Shown here in pieces: positions 1 through 12,600 of a stretch of DNA of 64,000 bases. The translations under genes and the position numbers were made by a program. This DNA is from Volvariella volvacea V23 (Eukaryota > Basidiomycota > Agaricomycetes > Agaricales > Pluteaceae): NCBI GenBank assembly GCA_000349905.1, contig KB722750.1, positions 677,844-741,843 of the forward strand, given 5' to 3'. Every line of letters starts with the position of its first letter. Within the stretch, counting starts at the first letter, position 1. The notes beneath the pieces were generated by a model that searched no databases, was not told the origin of the DNA, and saw only the letters and a program-made list of their open reading frames with translations.

Positions 1-1
1 T

Positions 2-448
2 GTTCCGACGAGGCCTACGTCGCCGTCGCTGTCGATGACTTGGGTCGTGGAGCATGATGCGGAGAATGAGATGGAGCTTGGGGAGCATCGTGGTGGGTTT
101 ACGAATCCGTGGGCCAAGTCCCCTCCTGCTGCTGTCGCTGTGGTGCCTTTCGAGTCGTCTATCCCTTTGGCGAGTGGGATTACTATGCCTGGACAGTTCG
201 AAGCTCCATCTCCGGAAGAGCTGCCGATTGTGATGCCCGCGATGACGGTGGCGGCAGCGACGATGCCCAAGCCTGTTAGGCCGACGCCGATACATGCGCG
301 TCCGCATCCTAATCCGTTGAGGAATGAGGTGGGGGTGGGGTTGCACCCGCTGCCGCCTCCGCCGAGGAAGAGAAAGTCGTGGATGAGGAGTGGTGAGCAT
401 AGTGCGATGAGAGATGGGGCGTTTGAGGGGGGAGTTGCGAATGTGTAA
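2..448 (+). CDS. 3' end of an unrecognised proline-rich protein (partial)
   Basis: The frame is open from the window edge to a TAA at 446-448, so this is the C-terminal part of a longer protein whose start lies outside the window. The visible 148 or so residues are rich in Pro, Ala and Val, with a Pro-rich patch just before a basic PPPRKRKSW segment near the end that could act as a nuclear localisation signal. I do not recognise a domain. GC content and codon use look like the real genes further right, and the following sequence turns AT-rich at once, which supports a true 3' end here. It could also be the last exon of a regulatory or cytoskeletal protein with a disordered tail. Confidence 0.5.
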   Translation, partial: VPTRPTSPSLSMTWVVEHDAENEMELGEHRGGFTNPWAKSPPAAVAVVPFESSIPLASGITMPGQFEAPSPEELPIVMPAMTVAAATMPKPVRPTPIHARPHPNPLRNEVGVGLHPLPPPPRKRKSWMRSGEHSAMRDGAFEGGVANV

Positions 449-3400
449 TTTGGGTGAGGATTTGCGGCGTAGGGAGGGGGGTGGAGGGATTGAGGGGCTG
501 GGATATGGAATTTGGAGGTGTTGCGTCCGAGGTGGTTGTGCTTTGCGCCTTGCTGAGGCAGAGGCAGCTGGCCGTGGTGGGGTTGGCGGCTTGTTGCTTC
601 CATGTCTTGCGCTCGGTCGCTGTCCCGATGTTCAAGCAGACGTCAAAGGCCCTCGTCCATCTCCGGCGTCTGTCACGCGTTCAACGTTAAACTTTCGACG
701 TTCAAGGTTATTGCTTCATGACGTGTATTTCTATAATACTTTTGTCCTTCAACCACCATCCCCTGACCTCAACGATAATTCTCACTTTTGCTGTACATTA
801 TAATGGGTACTGACTGACTTATCTAGATATATAGTTATTCGTTCGTCCATCCGTCCATTCGTTTCATGACACTGCCATAACACCCTCCATCCCCCAACGT
901 TCATTGTCGCATTTCTGCTTTTTTATCTTCTCGTGCTTTTACTTTATCCTTTTGCGCATATATTCTGGCAGATGCATTTTCATTGCAATTTTTCAAATGG
1001 CAAACGGCTATACCCCTCCCCATCTTCATTGGCACGCCACGCATCATGGTATAGCAAACTCTACCTCACATTCATCCATTCACTCTGCACATATAGAGAC
1101 ATTGGCATTGAGCACTTTTGGAACTTCATTCTTGCCACATTCTTGGATCTTGCATTTCGTCTCATTACGATACACATACAAAAAACCTTATTGTCTTCTC
1201 TCTAATTCACGTGTACATATGCGTATCTTGCACCTTTTTTTGCATCTTTGTGTCATCTTTTCTTATTAGTATACGATACAATGATAGACTGACGGAGATG
1301 GTTGCTAGAACCATCCCACCCCATTTCGTACGCGTCATTCCATTACTAGCATCCACCATCGTCCGCCTGTTATGAGGCATAGCACTGGACCCGTCCGCTC
1401 AATTTCCCACCGATCCCCCGCCTTCATCGTCGCCACCCCCGCTCCAACCCCACTTAGACCACGACCTCTGCCTCCCGCAAGAAACCCAATTCAGAAATCA
1501 CAAAAATTGCAAAACGGAGAAGTATACCGGCCCGCATCTATTCCTAATGTTAGTTGTCAAGTACAAATTGTAGTTAGCTAGCTCTCTAAACCCCCCGAAA
1601 TGCGAAAAAGAAAAAGGAAGCAGAAAGAAAGGGATTTATGAATTATGTGGTATTTAGTTACATGGTATCTCGGTTATATAAAGAATTGATATAGAAAGAA
1701 AATTAGGAAATTGAATGATTAACTTTGAATGATAGAGGTTAAGTCATTGGGGCGTTGCGATGATCCCGTGTGCAGGTGGGGTTAAGTCACTAGTAGATAT
1801 GAAGTAACAAGACAAATGAAAGTAAATTCGATACTGTTTGACTGATACTCGTTGCNNNNNNNNNNNNNNNNNNNNNNNNNNNNNNNNNNNNNNNNNNNNN
1901 NNNNNNNNNNNNNNNNNNNNNNNNNNNNNNNNNNNNNNNNNNNNNNNNNNNNNNNAGGGACGGCGATGCAATGCATGTACAATGGCTCGCGCTGTGACCC
2001 TTTGCGCACTTGGGCTCTAGGCGCAAATCGCCTAGTTAGACTTTGTTGTTGGACCACCAGAAGGTTAGGCCTGATTGTCAATGTGGGTCCTAACGAACCC
2101 AGAAGATGGCTCAATGCAAATGACCGGAGTTTGGGGGCGTCCGAAATCCATTTTCTAGCCGATTGTGCTCATGAGACTGTTTGAGTTTGAGCAACTGAGC
2201 TCATTATACAACCATGATGGTGGTGAGGCGGAAATCGGGTCCCGGGATGGACGTACCTTGACGGCGAACGACTGTCCAAGTTGAGCTGTTTCCAATTTGG
2301 TGGCGGAGTGCAAGGTTTTGGTTTGTTTCCAATTGCCTGAACGTGCTTCGCTGAGTTCTGACCAAGTCTGATGGGTGCATTCCTTGGACGAGTGATACCG
2401 GGAGTAGCCATGATTTGGGGGTGCGGACTTTGGGCCTGTTGGATAAACAACACCTTTAGTTTAACCCATACATCCCACAAACCTTACGAGATGGTGAACG
2501 GTGTGCGTGCTTTCTGATAACAGAGAAGGATTCCCTGGTCTGGAGCCTTTTAGGCGTGGAGGGCACCCCGTTTCTTCTCCTCCAGATGAATTGCCGTCTT
2601 CCCCGCTTTCATCCAAACTGGGAGAGTTGATGCTTGTGTTGGAGCACCGGCACGGGCATTGAGCAATGCTGAAATGCGAAGATGCTGCCAGCCGTCCCAA
2701 AGTCTGGTCCATTCTGATGACCTTGATGCCACGTTGTAGAGCCCGGCGATGTGGTTGGGCCTAGGGCTTTACGAATATTCATGTTTGGGGCTCGGGCACA
2801 GTCAGCATTCGGTGGGCCAACAGCATTTGTGGGAGAGGAATGCAAGGCGGTTGAAAAAGGAAGAGCGTACAATTGCTCTTACGGGTATAGAAGCTGCAAG
2901 TACCACCACTCATACTCCGCGACCCCTGCGAACTTGGCCCCGTTCCATGGTCTGTAAACCGTCCGCGTGAGGAAAGGAAAGATCCGAAGAATGATGCGAT
3001 TAATCAGTAGGATGCATAAGTTGAGCGCCGTTTCGTATAAGGTCGCGGCACCAGCACTCCGCCAAAAATGGGGAAAGCTTGTGGATCTTGCTGGAATTAG
3101 GGCAGAAGACAGCGGTTGATGCCATGCCTAGGCATGTCAAGTTCGGGAGAAAAGTCGCCGTTGAGAACAATAATCATAACATTATTGTGCTTTCCCGAAG
3201 ACTCCAATATAGGATGTCAGTTTGGGGGTATGCGAGGCTAATTTCGGTGAACTCGCCTGGGCAATAAAGAGGAGATCGTGTGCGAGGGTGATTTACTACG
3301 GGTGACAGCACCCCTAGGGCCCACGGCACGCCGTTCGTTCCAACTTTATGGCGATACCCCCCAACTCTGCAGCTCAGGTCTGCAGGGAAAGTGTAAGTCC

Positions 3401-6400
3401 CATGTCGCAGCTAAGTTGTTTTTCATACAACTCTTGGAGTGAACAAGCCACCCACTGTCTAAGCCCACCCGTTGTCTGCGTGCCACGCTAGTCGAAGTCC
3501 GAGGCCGCTTTATTTGAAAACACTGGTGTGAGGTACCAACCTGGTAGTAATCTTGGTGATGGATGCTTTTGCCAAGCATCGGCGGAGATGCTCTACCTAC
3601 CTATAGAGTGAGCGTTTGCTGTGAACAGACCTGTGCAAATTGGCATGTCAATTACTTGGTACGATAGCTCGCGATCTAGGATACATGACTATAGCACAAC
3701 TGCCGGACTACTCGACGCGGCAGCGAAGCATTTCGGGAGTGCTAGAAGTGAACTACCGTCGCGAGATGGCCGAAAATCGGTGGAAATTGTATGGCGCCAA
3801 GTTCCATTTCAGCTGCACTGGGTTCAGAATCGAGGTGCGGCAAACCACCACGAACATCATCGGCCATCTCGGGAGTGCCTCTGCCAGTAGCTTTGAGCTG
3901 ATTGGTGGCCAATAGAAAAGGCCAAGAAGGTGTCCACTGTAGGAGGAAGAATTTGGGTACGCTGTGGCTCGCGTTGAAGGACACCCTTCTAAATTGCTCG
4001 AATTTGCAGACCACTGCCGCTGAGTTTCATTTGAATCGTGTTCGGACGGAGACGATCGGAGTCTAAAAACAGCGAAGTCTGGTTAGTCTTCCATTAAAGT
4101 TGGACTTCTGTGGCTTGCCGCCTCTTTTCCTTCTCGATTTTGCGCATTGCAGAGGTGTTCCCGTTAATCGGTCATTCTTGCTCGGTCATTTCGGCCTCCC
4201 ACTTGAACAAGTTAATTTGACAGAATTTCATGAGGAGCGTATCTGCTCTTCAAACGAATTGAGTACGTATTACGACGCCCAGCAAGCACAAACCGATGGT
4301 AAAGCAGCTCGCAACCCTGGTGAGGGAACTCGCTCTATTTGAAGAACCTCAGTACTTATATTGCGGCTTGATATTACGCTGGTTCCTACATACATACCTG
4401 GATGGTCGTTGCACCGCAGGTCCGCGAAGAAAGGCGAAAGAGGGTTTTATTGGCGAAGTTCCTGAAATATGAAATTAAAATGGTAAGTCATACCCAAATA
4501 TATGCGCATATATGACACACCTTGGTGTGGCTTGTCCATTTTTGTGCAGCATAGGCTTAAGTGACAACGCTCCGCGGATGCTGGCCAGCCCTTCGTTGGT
4601 GCGGAGTTCCATAGCATGCACAGTAGTAGGTACGCGATAGCCGCCAAGTTTTATATCCGCTTTATGCTTGGTTTCTCCCAATCACTCGTGTACGTCAACG
4701 CTCGGAATCGAGGAGGCCGTTCCACGATAATCAGTCATTTCTCCCGAAGCCACGCGTTGCCCGAGTAATTTGCTTTGCCCAGGCGTTGTGGATATCCCAC
4801 GTTGTCTCAGGCGTTTCTTTCTGGAAGTTCCTCCGATCTCAAAAGGACTTGGAAAGAAAGTAACACTCCTACTGAAGGAGACTGGACCACGGACCACCGC
4901 AGTCCAACGTCAAAAATGCAATCACATGGACTTACGAGTAGGTACGCCTTGCCACATATCACTCTTCCATCTCCGACAATCTGATTTCCTTAACTCGTGA
5001 CTATACCCTGTAATTCCTCCATCTAGTTAGTAACCTGCATCGACCAGCCATCAACGAAGAAGCATCCTATTCCGGATAAATTTGCCCAAATTTGAGGCAC
5101 ATGGTGTATCGCACAATCTCTGCCTATCTGCGAAATTTTATTGACATGGGTGATCGTCGCCCGCACAAATCTGGGAAGTAGCTAATGGAGATGATTCACG
5201 CCCTCAACAATCAGAGCCCGAGCTTGAGGTGCCTCAGCTATCATTCCCAATCGAGTGCTTGATATGCTCATCATGGATCGTAGTATGGCGCACAGGAAGT
5301 GGCATTCCTCATTAATCGACTTTTTCATTCTTTGCCACGTCCTGAGAACCTTCCATGATTGCCTTGCAATGCGCCAACTCAAGGTTTCAACAGCCAATAC
5401 GATTCTGTCGGTCTGGGCTATCATTTCCGCGCCACATACCGGCTACGTACTGCCTCGAGGAGCCCAACCGCCAAGCACGAAGGCATTGCTGATGGCAGCA
5501 ATGTCGCCGAATTATCTGCGACCCTGCTGGCAAGTCGCCTGCTGGCGTTTGCGGTGAATAACGTTTGAATTAGACGTGCACGTTCATCTGTCGGCATGTG
5601 GTGATGGGACCGTAGCTGGCTATTCATATCTCCTAACTCACAGCTATCTGGGTTTCAATTATGAGGCAGGAGTGACCGCCGTCAAATAGGATTCTCTCCA
5701 CCGACTTTCAACGCGAAGTTCGCGCCGCCAGCCAGTTGACGGGAAGCCAATTTAATTGTAAGGTACGCACAGTACACCACCTTTAGGCGTTACTGCGCTC
5801 CTTATCACCCTGAACTCCCGCATCTGATGTGTTGCTTCAGATATTCGTCTGCTTCCCAACACTCGAGAACGCCGATAACCTTACCATAGCTTTCACTCTA
5901 CCGACATCAAGCCTTGCAATGATAAAATGCTTCATTGCGGGAAACAAAGCACTTCTTTGATAGTCTAATTGACTCCGCCCGACGCGCTGTCCTACCGCAG
6001 TCTCATTGTCGTTTTCGGTATTGATACCACAGAAACTTTACGAGATTCATGCTGGTTTATGTGGCAAGTAGACCCACCCTTCTAAATATTTGACCCCAAA
6101 TTTGATCACCCATCACACCGGCATCATGATCATAGGGGACACAATGTGCCATCTCAAACCTTGCTCAAAGGCATTTGCCATCCCAATAGTACGCATGGTG
6201 CGCCGTTTGTTTGCCGCCGTCAATGCGTTCTCATGGTCTCCGCCCCTCATTCTGTTTGCGAACATAAGCATGCTGATAGGTCGTTGTCTGGACCACGCAA
6301 CTGGATTCTGCAAACTACATATGACTTTTCCGCAAGCACCGGCATACTGTTATCAGGGAAAACCGGATAGTACACGCGACTGCAAGTGCGTACTATGTCG

Positions 6401-7928
6401 CCGAAGAACCAAAAACATCAATCCGCATACCCGATGTTGAAACTTTTGAGAAATGCTCGTTCCGAGAACCACGCAGAAGGTTCAGGATAACCTTCAGTCC
6501 CGTGGTGGGTTCACCGCTCCATAGTATTCCTGAGGTGCTGCTGATTCTCCCACAGCTATTGTGTATATCCGTCTAGCGGAAGAATGATATTTACCTTTTT
6601 TACGAGGCCTCGTAGGTTTTCAACATAAAAAAGGATGGATGATGTCAGCTCGTGGTCATAAGGCCCAAACTTGAATTTCTGTTCCAATATATTTTGTCAC
6701 CATCTCAGCCCTAGCAACTTTGTATATACGGAAGCGTTCGGTAATCGGCCGGCTCTCCTTTGTTGAGCTACAAGCCACCATATGTCTAGCCCTTCTCAAG
6801 GATTTCGGGACGTATATTAACGGAATAAAGCGTTGCTCACAGTAGATAATCTTAACTAACATGTCGGCAATCGCCACACAGCTTTTCATGATGACACAGG
6901 CTAGGTACCTTGAAGCGTCATCTATCCGGATACGCTTCGGTTCATGAAGTTTGTGCATATGCCGCACCCTGAATCGTACGCATGTGCCTATGAAGCTATA
7001 ACGCGATGCACCCATGAGTCATAATGAACCCAGATAGACCGAACAGTGGTGCAGAAGGCACTTCTGTGGATTCCCGGTTGCGCACATCCGGATTCTAGTA
7101 TTCCTGAGTCAAGGCTGAGGTTTACACATGGTCTCATGTTATGGGCATGAGAATGACTATCAGTTCCTAAGAATTAGCCCAAGCCTCACGTAACGTACGC
7201 AAAGACGGTACCTTGTCGATATCTTCAGAGTCCCGATCAGAAAAGTCGAGGAACAGAATAAACTACAGGTAAGAAGGGAAAATGGCATCACAGGCTCATG
7301 CTGTAGCCCCACCAAAGAGCTGTGTAAGTTTGAATATGTTGCCATGTCCGCTGTTGATTAAGCAGAAAAGTACTAGCTCGTGCAGGGGTTGTTGGTCGGA
7401 TGGGGGGAGAAAGGGGATATTGATGTACGTATGAAGCGCAAAGGGTAGATGGAGGATTGGTGCTGATGATGTCAACAGTCATCTTCGCTCAGATATCTGA
7501 ACTCCGATTTCCGGAAAATCTTGAAGGATTCTCTGTTACGGCGGTCTGATCCCCATCTGTGACAAGCGAATATTCGAATCTAGGAATTGGATTAAGCCTC
7601 GGAGAGATGAAGGCCTTGATGGATGGAGGAAGAGGTAAGGAAGGGTAAGGAAGACGATGAAAAAGGAAAGTAATGAGGAGAGTGGGAGAGTTACCCCAAG
7701 ATTTGGCGTCGATTGGCGAGATTTGGACTCTAAAGGTTCCGTCACCCTAGAATGTGGGCAACTTGCTATATCGGGATGCAATCTGTGTCGGTGCATATAA
7801 GTCCCTGTTAGCGCCCATGCCCCGGAATGTAGCTCTCCTCATCGTATTGCCAGCCCAACTGCTTTAATTCCAGTCGTTTTAGATTTCGTTATCATCCTAC
7901 TGACCGCTCCTACCACTCTACTTAACCA
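449..7928. other. Gene-poor stretch of about 7.5 kb with one assembly gap
   Basis: Only short, mutually overlapping open frames occur here, none with a recognisable motif or a consistent exon chain on either strand. The first few hundred bases are probably 3' UTR of the left-hand gene (T-rich, 700-1300). I saw no long direct or inverted repeats beyond trivial ones and no transposase or reverse-transcriptase motif. Old decayed sequence is possible. The last 130 bp is the presumed promoter of the velvet gene, with a TATA-like GCATATAAGT near 7793. Confidence 0.5.
1856..1955. other. Assembly gap (100 N)
   Basis: Exactly 100 unknown bases, the usual placeholder for a gap of unknown size. The flanks show no repeat that I can match elsewhere in the window. 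Confidence 0.98.
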
Positions 7929-9619
7929 ATGTACCCTCCCCAGTCCCGCCACGATTACCATCTTCCTCCTCCTCGACTCGATTCGACTCCTCCGTCGTCG
8001 TCGTCTTCGGCTTCATCCTCTTCAGTTTCTATTTCACCCCCGCTTAGCAGACATCCTAATCCTTCTCCTCCATCTGATTCGCCGCCTTCGCCATCTTCGT
8101 CCTACTCTAATCATCATCACCACGCATACCGTCCGCATACCGCGTCTCGTTCAGATTTAATGGGTCGACCAATCCATTTCATGACTGGCCAGTTTGCTGG
8201 AAAGACTATTCGCGCCCAGTTGAATGAAATCCAAAAGGCTGACCTCGGCAGAAAGTAGGTCTGCTGACTTCGTCAGAGCCCTCTTGACTGGTCGATGGAA
8301 ATAACCGCTCTTTTCAAAGGTACGCCAGAGTGGATAGAAGGCCGCTCGACCCGCCCCCAGTGGTCCAGCTCCGCCTTTTCCAAGTGTATCAGGCTGGAAC
8401 TGACCAGGAGACAGAGCAAGAGATCCCTAACTATGAGTGGGTTATTTTCTTTCACAGCTTCATCATGAGGTCATTTCCGTGACAAACTTGCCTTTTCCGT
8501 TCCTTGTGTGCACCTGCTATCATCTGCCTCTTCTCCACACCTTTCCCATCTGATAGTGAGGTTGAGGTTCTGGGTTTGATGTGCACCGTAGACCTATTCC
8601 CAGTTGACTCCCCCGACCAAGCTCCGAGATCTCGCCACCATTACGACTACGGTCCTAATGGGGCGCCCTATCCACGTTCAGGACCGCCGTCCCGCCCTCA
8701 GGACACAAGGACATACCCTTACTCTTATATGTCACAACCGCAGCCTCAGTCACAGGCGTCCTCCACCATGCCCCCAATATTGCCGCTCCACGTCCCTAAT
8801 GGATCACCAACTCGTCGATCGCCGGGGTCTACATCAGTTTCGTCATACTCCTCTTCGTCCACGCCGCCTTCTTCAAACTCTTCATCGGATGTAATCCATC
8901 GTATTGGCACTCAGGTTTTGACGGAGGAGTCGAAGTTGACCAATGCGTTGGTCGGTGCGACGTTTGTTCAGCCCTGCTGCGTTGATTACCAGGGCAGAAA
9001 GGCCCTGTTGTTTGTCTTTGCGGTTAGTTCCCCACCACCTTCCTTTCTCGCTATCTGATCACGAGTGAACTGATTGACACGCGTTTGCCACTTTATCCCA
9101 ACGCTTTACTCCGCTCTTCTCGTCTCGATCTTGGGCCGGTTCCTTAGGACCTCGCCGTCAAAATTGAAGGGACATTCATCCTGCGTTACAGAGTTTTCGA
9201 TATCTTTTCCAAACCCCATCCATCAGAGAATCTTCCCATTCAGGCAGAATGCTACGGAGGTATGTTTCGTGTATATTCAACCAAGGAATTTCCAGGTCTT
9301 CAAGCCTCCACCGAACTCACCAAGGTTAGTCTTGTTTGTTTAATCCTATAAATTGCCCCCGTGTGACGCCATATCGTCATTTTTTTTCAAAATCAAACGC
9401 CCATCACAACACCTCCGCCTTGCCTCCTTTCTTTGATCTCTCTGATATCCGAACCATTGAATTGCATTTCTGACATCACCCCCCCCTCCAATTCCACAAT
9501 ACCTCATTACCCATACATAGCAACTGGCCATGTGGGGTGTGCGCCTCAATATCAGGGAAACGGAGCGCCGACGCAGAAGACGCGAAGAGGATGAAAGCCC
9601 CAGCCGTCTTTCTTCTTGA
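7929..9619 (+). CDS. velB: VelB-like velvet domain regulator
   Basis: Five exons (7929-8254, 8320-8436, 8557-9022, 9148-9324, 9521-9619) join in phase to a 394-residue protein. A Ser/Pro-rich N-terminus (about residues 1-77) precedes a velvet domain. Family signatures seen are DRRPLDPPPVVQLRLFQV, CTVDLFPVD, LVGATFVQP, FILRYRVFDIF, FRVYSTKEFPGL and, near the end, GVRLNIRETER. The domain is split by a low-complexity Ser/Pro/Tyr insert of roughly 100 residues (about 166-264) between the CTVDLF and LVGATF blocks; such an insert is the hallmark of VelB as against VosA or VeA. Velvet proteins are nuclear DNA-binding regulators that couple development and secondary metabolism, and VelB usually works with VeA and LaeA or with VosA (family knowledge). 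No partner gene is in the window. The gene sits between two gene-poor regions. Exon 4 contains an unused GGTATGT donor-like site at 9260. Confidence 0.9.
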
Positions 9620-12600
9620 ACGATCGCGATATTGAGGACAGGCGAAAACACTTTTGGAAGTGACGGGACGGTCATGCCGCCGCTATACCCTCATCAAACG
9701 TCATAGACAACAGGATCCCAATCATATATTCAAACTCAACCTTTCGGCTTTCATGCGATTGACATGTTGACACACTGATAACATTCATAATAGTGCATTA
9801 TCCACTCCTATCATCTACGTTCGCATCTTCCGAGCTTCGTACCCCCCGACCCTATGGCCTTCAACACGCACCGCCCATCCGCATTACTCGCCTGCAATGC
9901 ATGCAATGTTCTGAGTTATGTTAATCGCACACAGGCTGCGTCCTGTGTACTACCTTGACGTTTTCGTTGTTGATTTCCCTGCACTTCTCATTTGTACTTT
10001 TATCATTGCTCATTCTCATTATGCATTGCCATTTCCTGTCCTCTCCGATACCACAGCTCGTTTTGTTTTGTCTTGATTTGTACCGTTTTTCCTATGCTTT
10101 GCTTTGTTCCCCCCTCAATGCTTGATGTAATGATTCCGATCAATACCCTTCCACCGGTGTTGTATCCTATTTCTTGCTTTAACTCCAATCTGGACCTGTT
10201 TTCTTCCGTATTCAAAGCGTTCAAAGCGGATCGCTAATTCACAACAAGGAACGACAGGCCCCTCTTATCCTCATGTGAACCTACGGTCAGCTATTGCTTC
10301 CTCGTTTGTGCCAACAGAGTTTGGGTTTACAACGGTGGAGCTTATAGTTTGATCTACATATTAATGCCCACTGCCATACCATACTGTATTCTATATGTAC
10401 AAGCTCCTTCACTTCTCCATTGATGCCACGTTGCGTCATCGACCCAGTCTTAATCATAATGTGTCATTTCCTTCCATACTTTGATTGAATCTTGCATCAA
10501 GGCGAAAGGTATCCATATACTATCATGCCAACTAACGCGTTTAGGGTGCCTTCGGATGACGAATGGCATAAACTATACACAGCTTGCAGTTAAGCTCATC
10601 CGACTCGGATTTATGAGTTTTGCATCAACATCAATAATCTTTTAGGACTTGTAATAGTTGCATCCTGAGTATGACGTCCTGAATTCATTGTAGTTCGTAT
10701 CCAGTAAGCTATTCACGTTGTGGATATCCAGGGTACAAATTATATTAGAAACACAGCCCGCGCTCATCATTACTGATGAATATCGATGTGCTCGATGATT
10801 AAACTTGTATAGTCGCCTGTGCTATTAATCTTCAGGGTGAGAATAGATGTCAGGGTAAGGTTTCCTTGGGGTGCTGTCCTCGGAGAATCTATGAGTGTTG
10901 CACGCGGTCTCACTCTGTTCATTAACACTCGAGTTCCTGCACCCGAGTCACACCCTTCAAATCACGACTAAATGAAGCATCGCACGAAGGGATAAGCAGT
11001 GGATACTCACTTACCGATCCTGTGGGCGATGTGAAAGACACGCACAATGGTTCCATTGATCGCGATAGCGGGTGAACGTTCCCAATGCCACGCAGCGAAC
11101 CAACTCCACACGCTTGCAGCGCATCACAATGAGGCGAATTCCCTGGCTCAGACTCGTGTGTGTGGTAGAATATACGACGGGCATACCCGCCGCAGGTTAT
11201 TTCGGAGCCAGGCTTTCAGTGATTCTTGGCTCCGTACATTAAGGGAGCGAGGAATGATGTATGCCTCATATATATACTATACCCCAGTAGAGCGAGCGCT
11301 TACGTATCCCCTTGTGGAGAGAAGCAAAAATCCACATACTTGTGTGAATTCACCGCTTTGTGATTAGATGCGCTCTCGGGGACATCTTAATGCATCTGGA
11401 AAACATGACCCAAATTCCCACTGACTAAAGATAATTAAGGAATTTAAGAACGATTCGTCGCGGAGTCCCGATCGATGTATCGTAGATTGAGATTGAGGAA
11501 CGAAAGCCATTTCTGGCATACATGATATTTCCTCGGTTGCATCCTCGTAGGTGCACGCGAGGACGACTTCGGTCGGGATGAGGGACAATATAGCACCAAA
11601 GCGGAGGTGCCTCGCTTGCCAGCATAAACTAATACCCTGAGGCTCTTCCCTAGCTTTTGGGCTTGGGATGAAGGCGCTCAATGTATTGGCAATTAAGCTT
11701 GGGGGTGGGGTTAATTGAGGGCGATTACCTGTGCAGGAAGGTCCATCGACGAAAGTTGGCGAGATACAGATTCTTGCTGATCAGAATCGATAAGGAACTG
11801 AAAAAAACTAAGCATTAAGGGAGAGTTAGCGGCCCCGCGGCAAGCCTGGCCCATCACGGTATAAAAATGACATGAACAGGTGGCTGACCCTCTTCAAGTG
11901 TCTGTTACTCCAGAATCCTGGAGTTTGGCGCTGCCGCTAGGGCTTAACAAATGGGGTTGCAGATTCGGGCATGGCTTAGAAAATAGGAATAATTTTCCTT
12001 GAGAATCTGGATTGTGACATTGTTGGGATTGTAGTGAAAATCCCTTACTTGATGGCATTTACCATGATGTGGCACTGGTTGTTGTTCTGAGTACTTTGTC
12101 AGCGCGAATTTACTTTTCCATTGACTCACCCCTTGAAAGGTCTTTTGTTTCACGACCGCTCTGAAGGCACATCACTGCGAGCAGTCGAGGAAGGCGGGCA
12201 AACATCATGCGGCGAGGCCGCAAATAGCGTCTGTGAATGCTAACAGTGAAAAGCCGCCTTAGTTGCGAAGCAGGAACGACACAAGGAACTCATTTGACAA
12301 GAAATTGGCGCGGTGATGGTGTGTCCTGTGCTTCTAGTTCTGCGTACCACGAGTTCGCCAATAATTCCTTCCAATGAAGTGATGCACATTGCGCATCGTC
12401 GTCGGTTCATGGTGTCCTGCGCCTAGGAGTTGGCGCGTCAGCCAAATAGTACCAAACACGACACAGGAAAAGCGACCGGCGGCGGCGTGGAATTGTTGAT
12501 GTCCGCCAGGTGTTTTCTGGCCCTTGGCATGGTCGCCCTGAAAGTACGCGATGGTATCCACCAGCGATGTCCCTGTGACGTTGCGGTGAGGTAAGTCTGA

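Noticed and set aside
6656..7015. 119-residue minus-strand frame in the left desert
   Set aside because: Considered as a transposase remnant, but no catalytic motif or flanking inverted repeats could be found.
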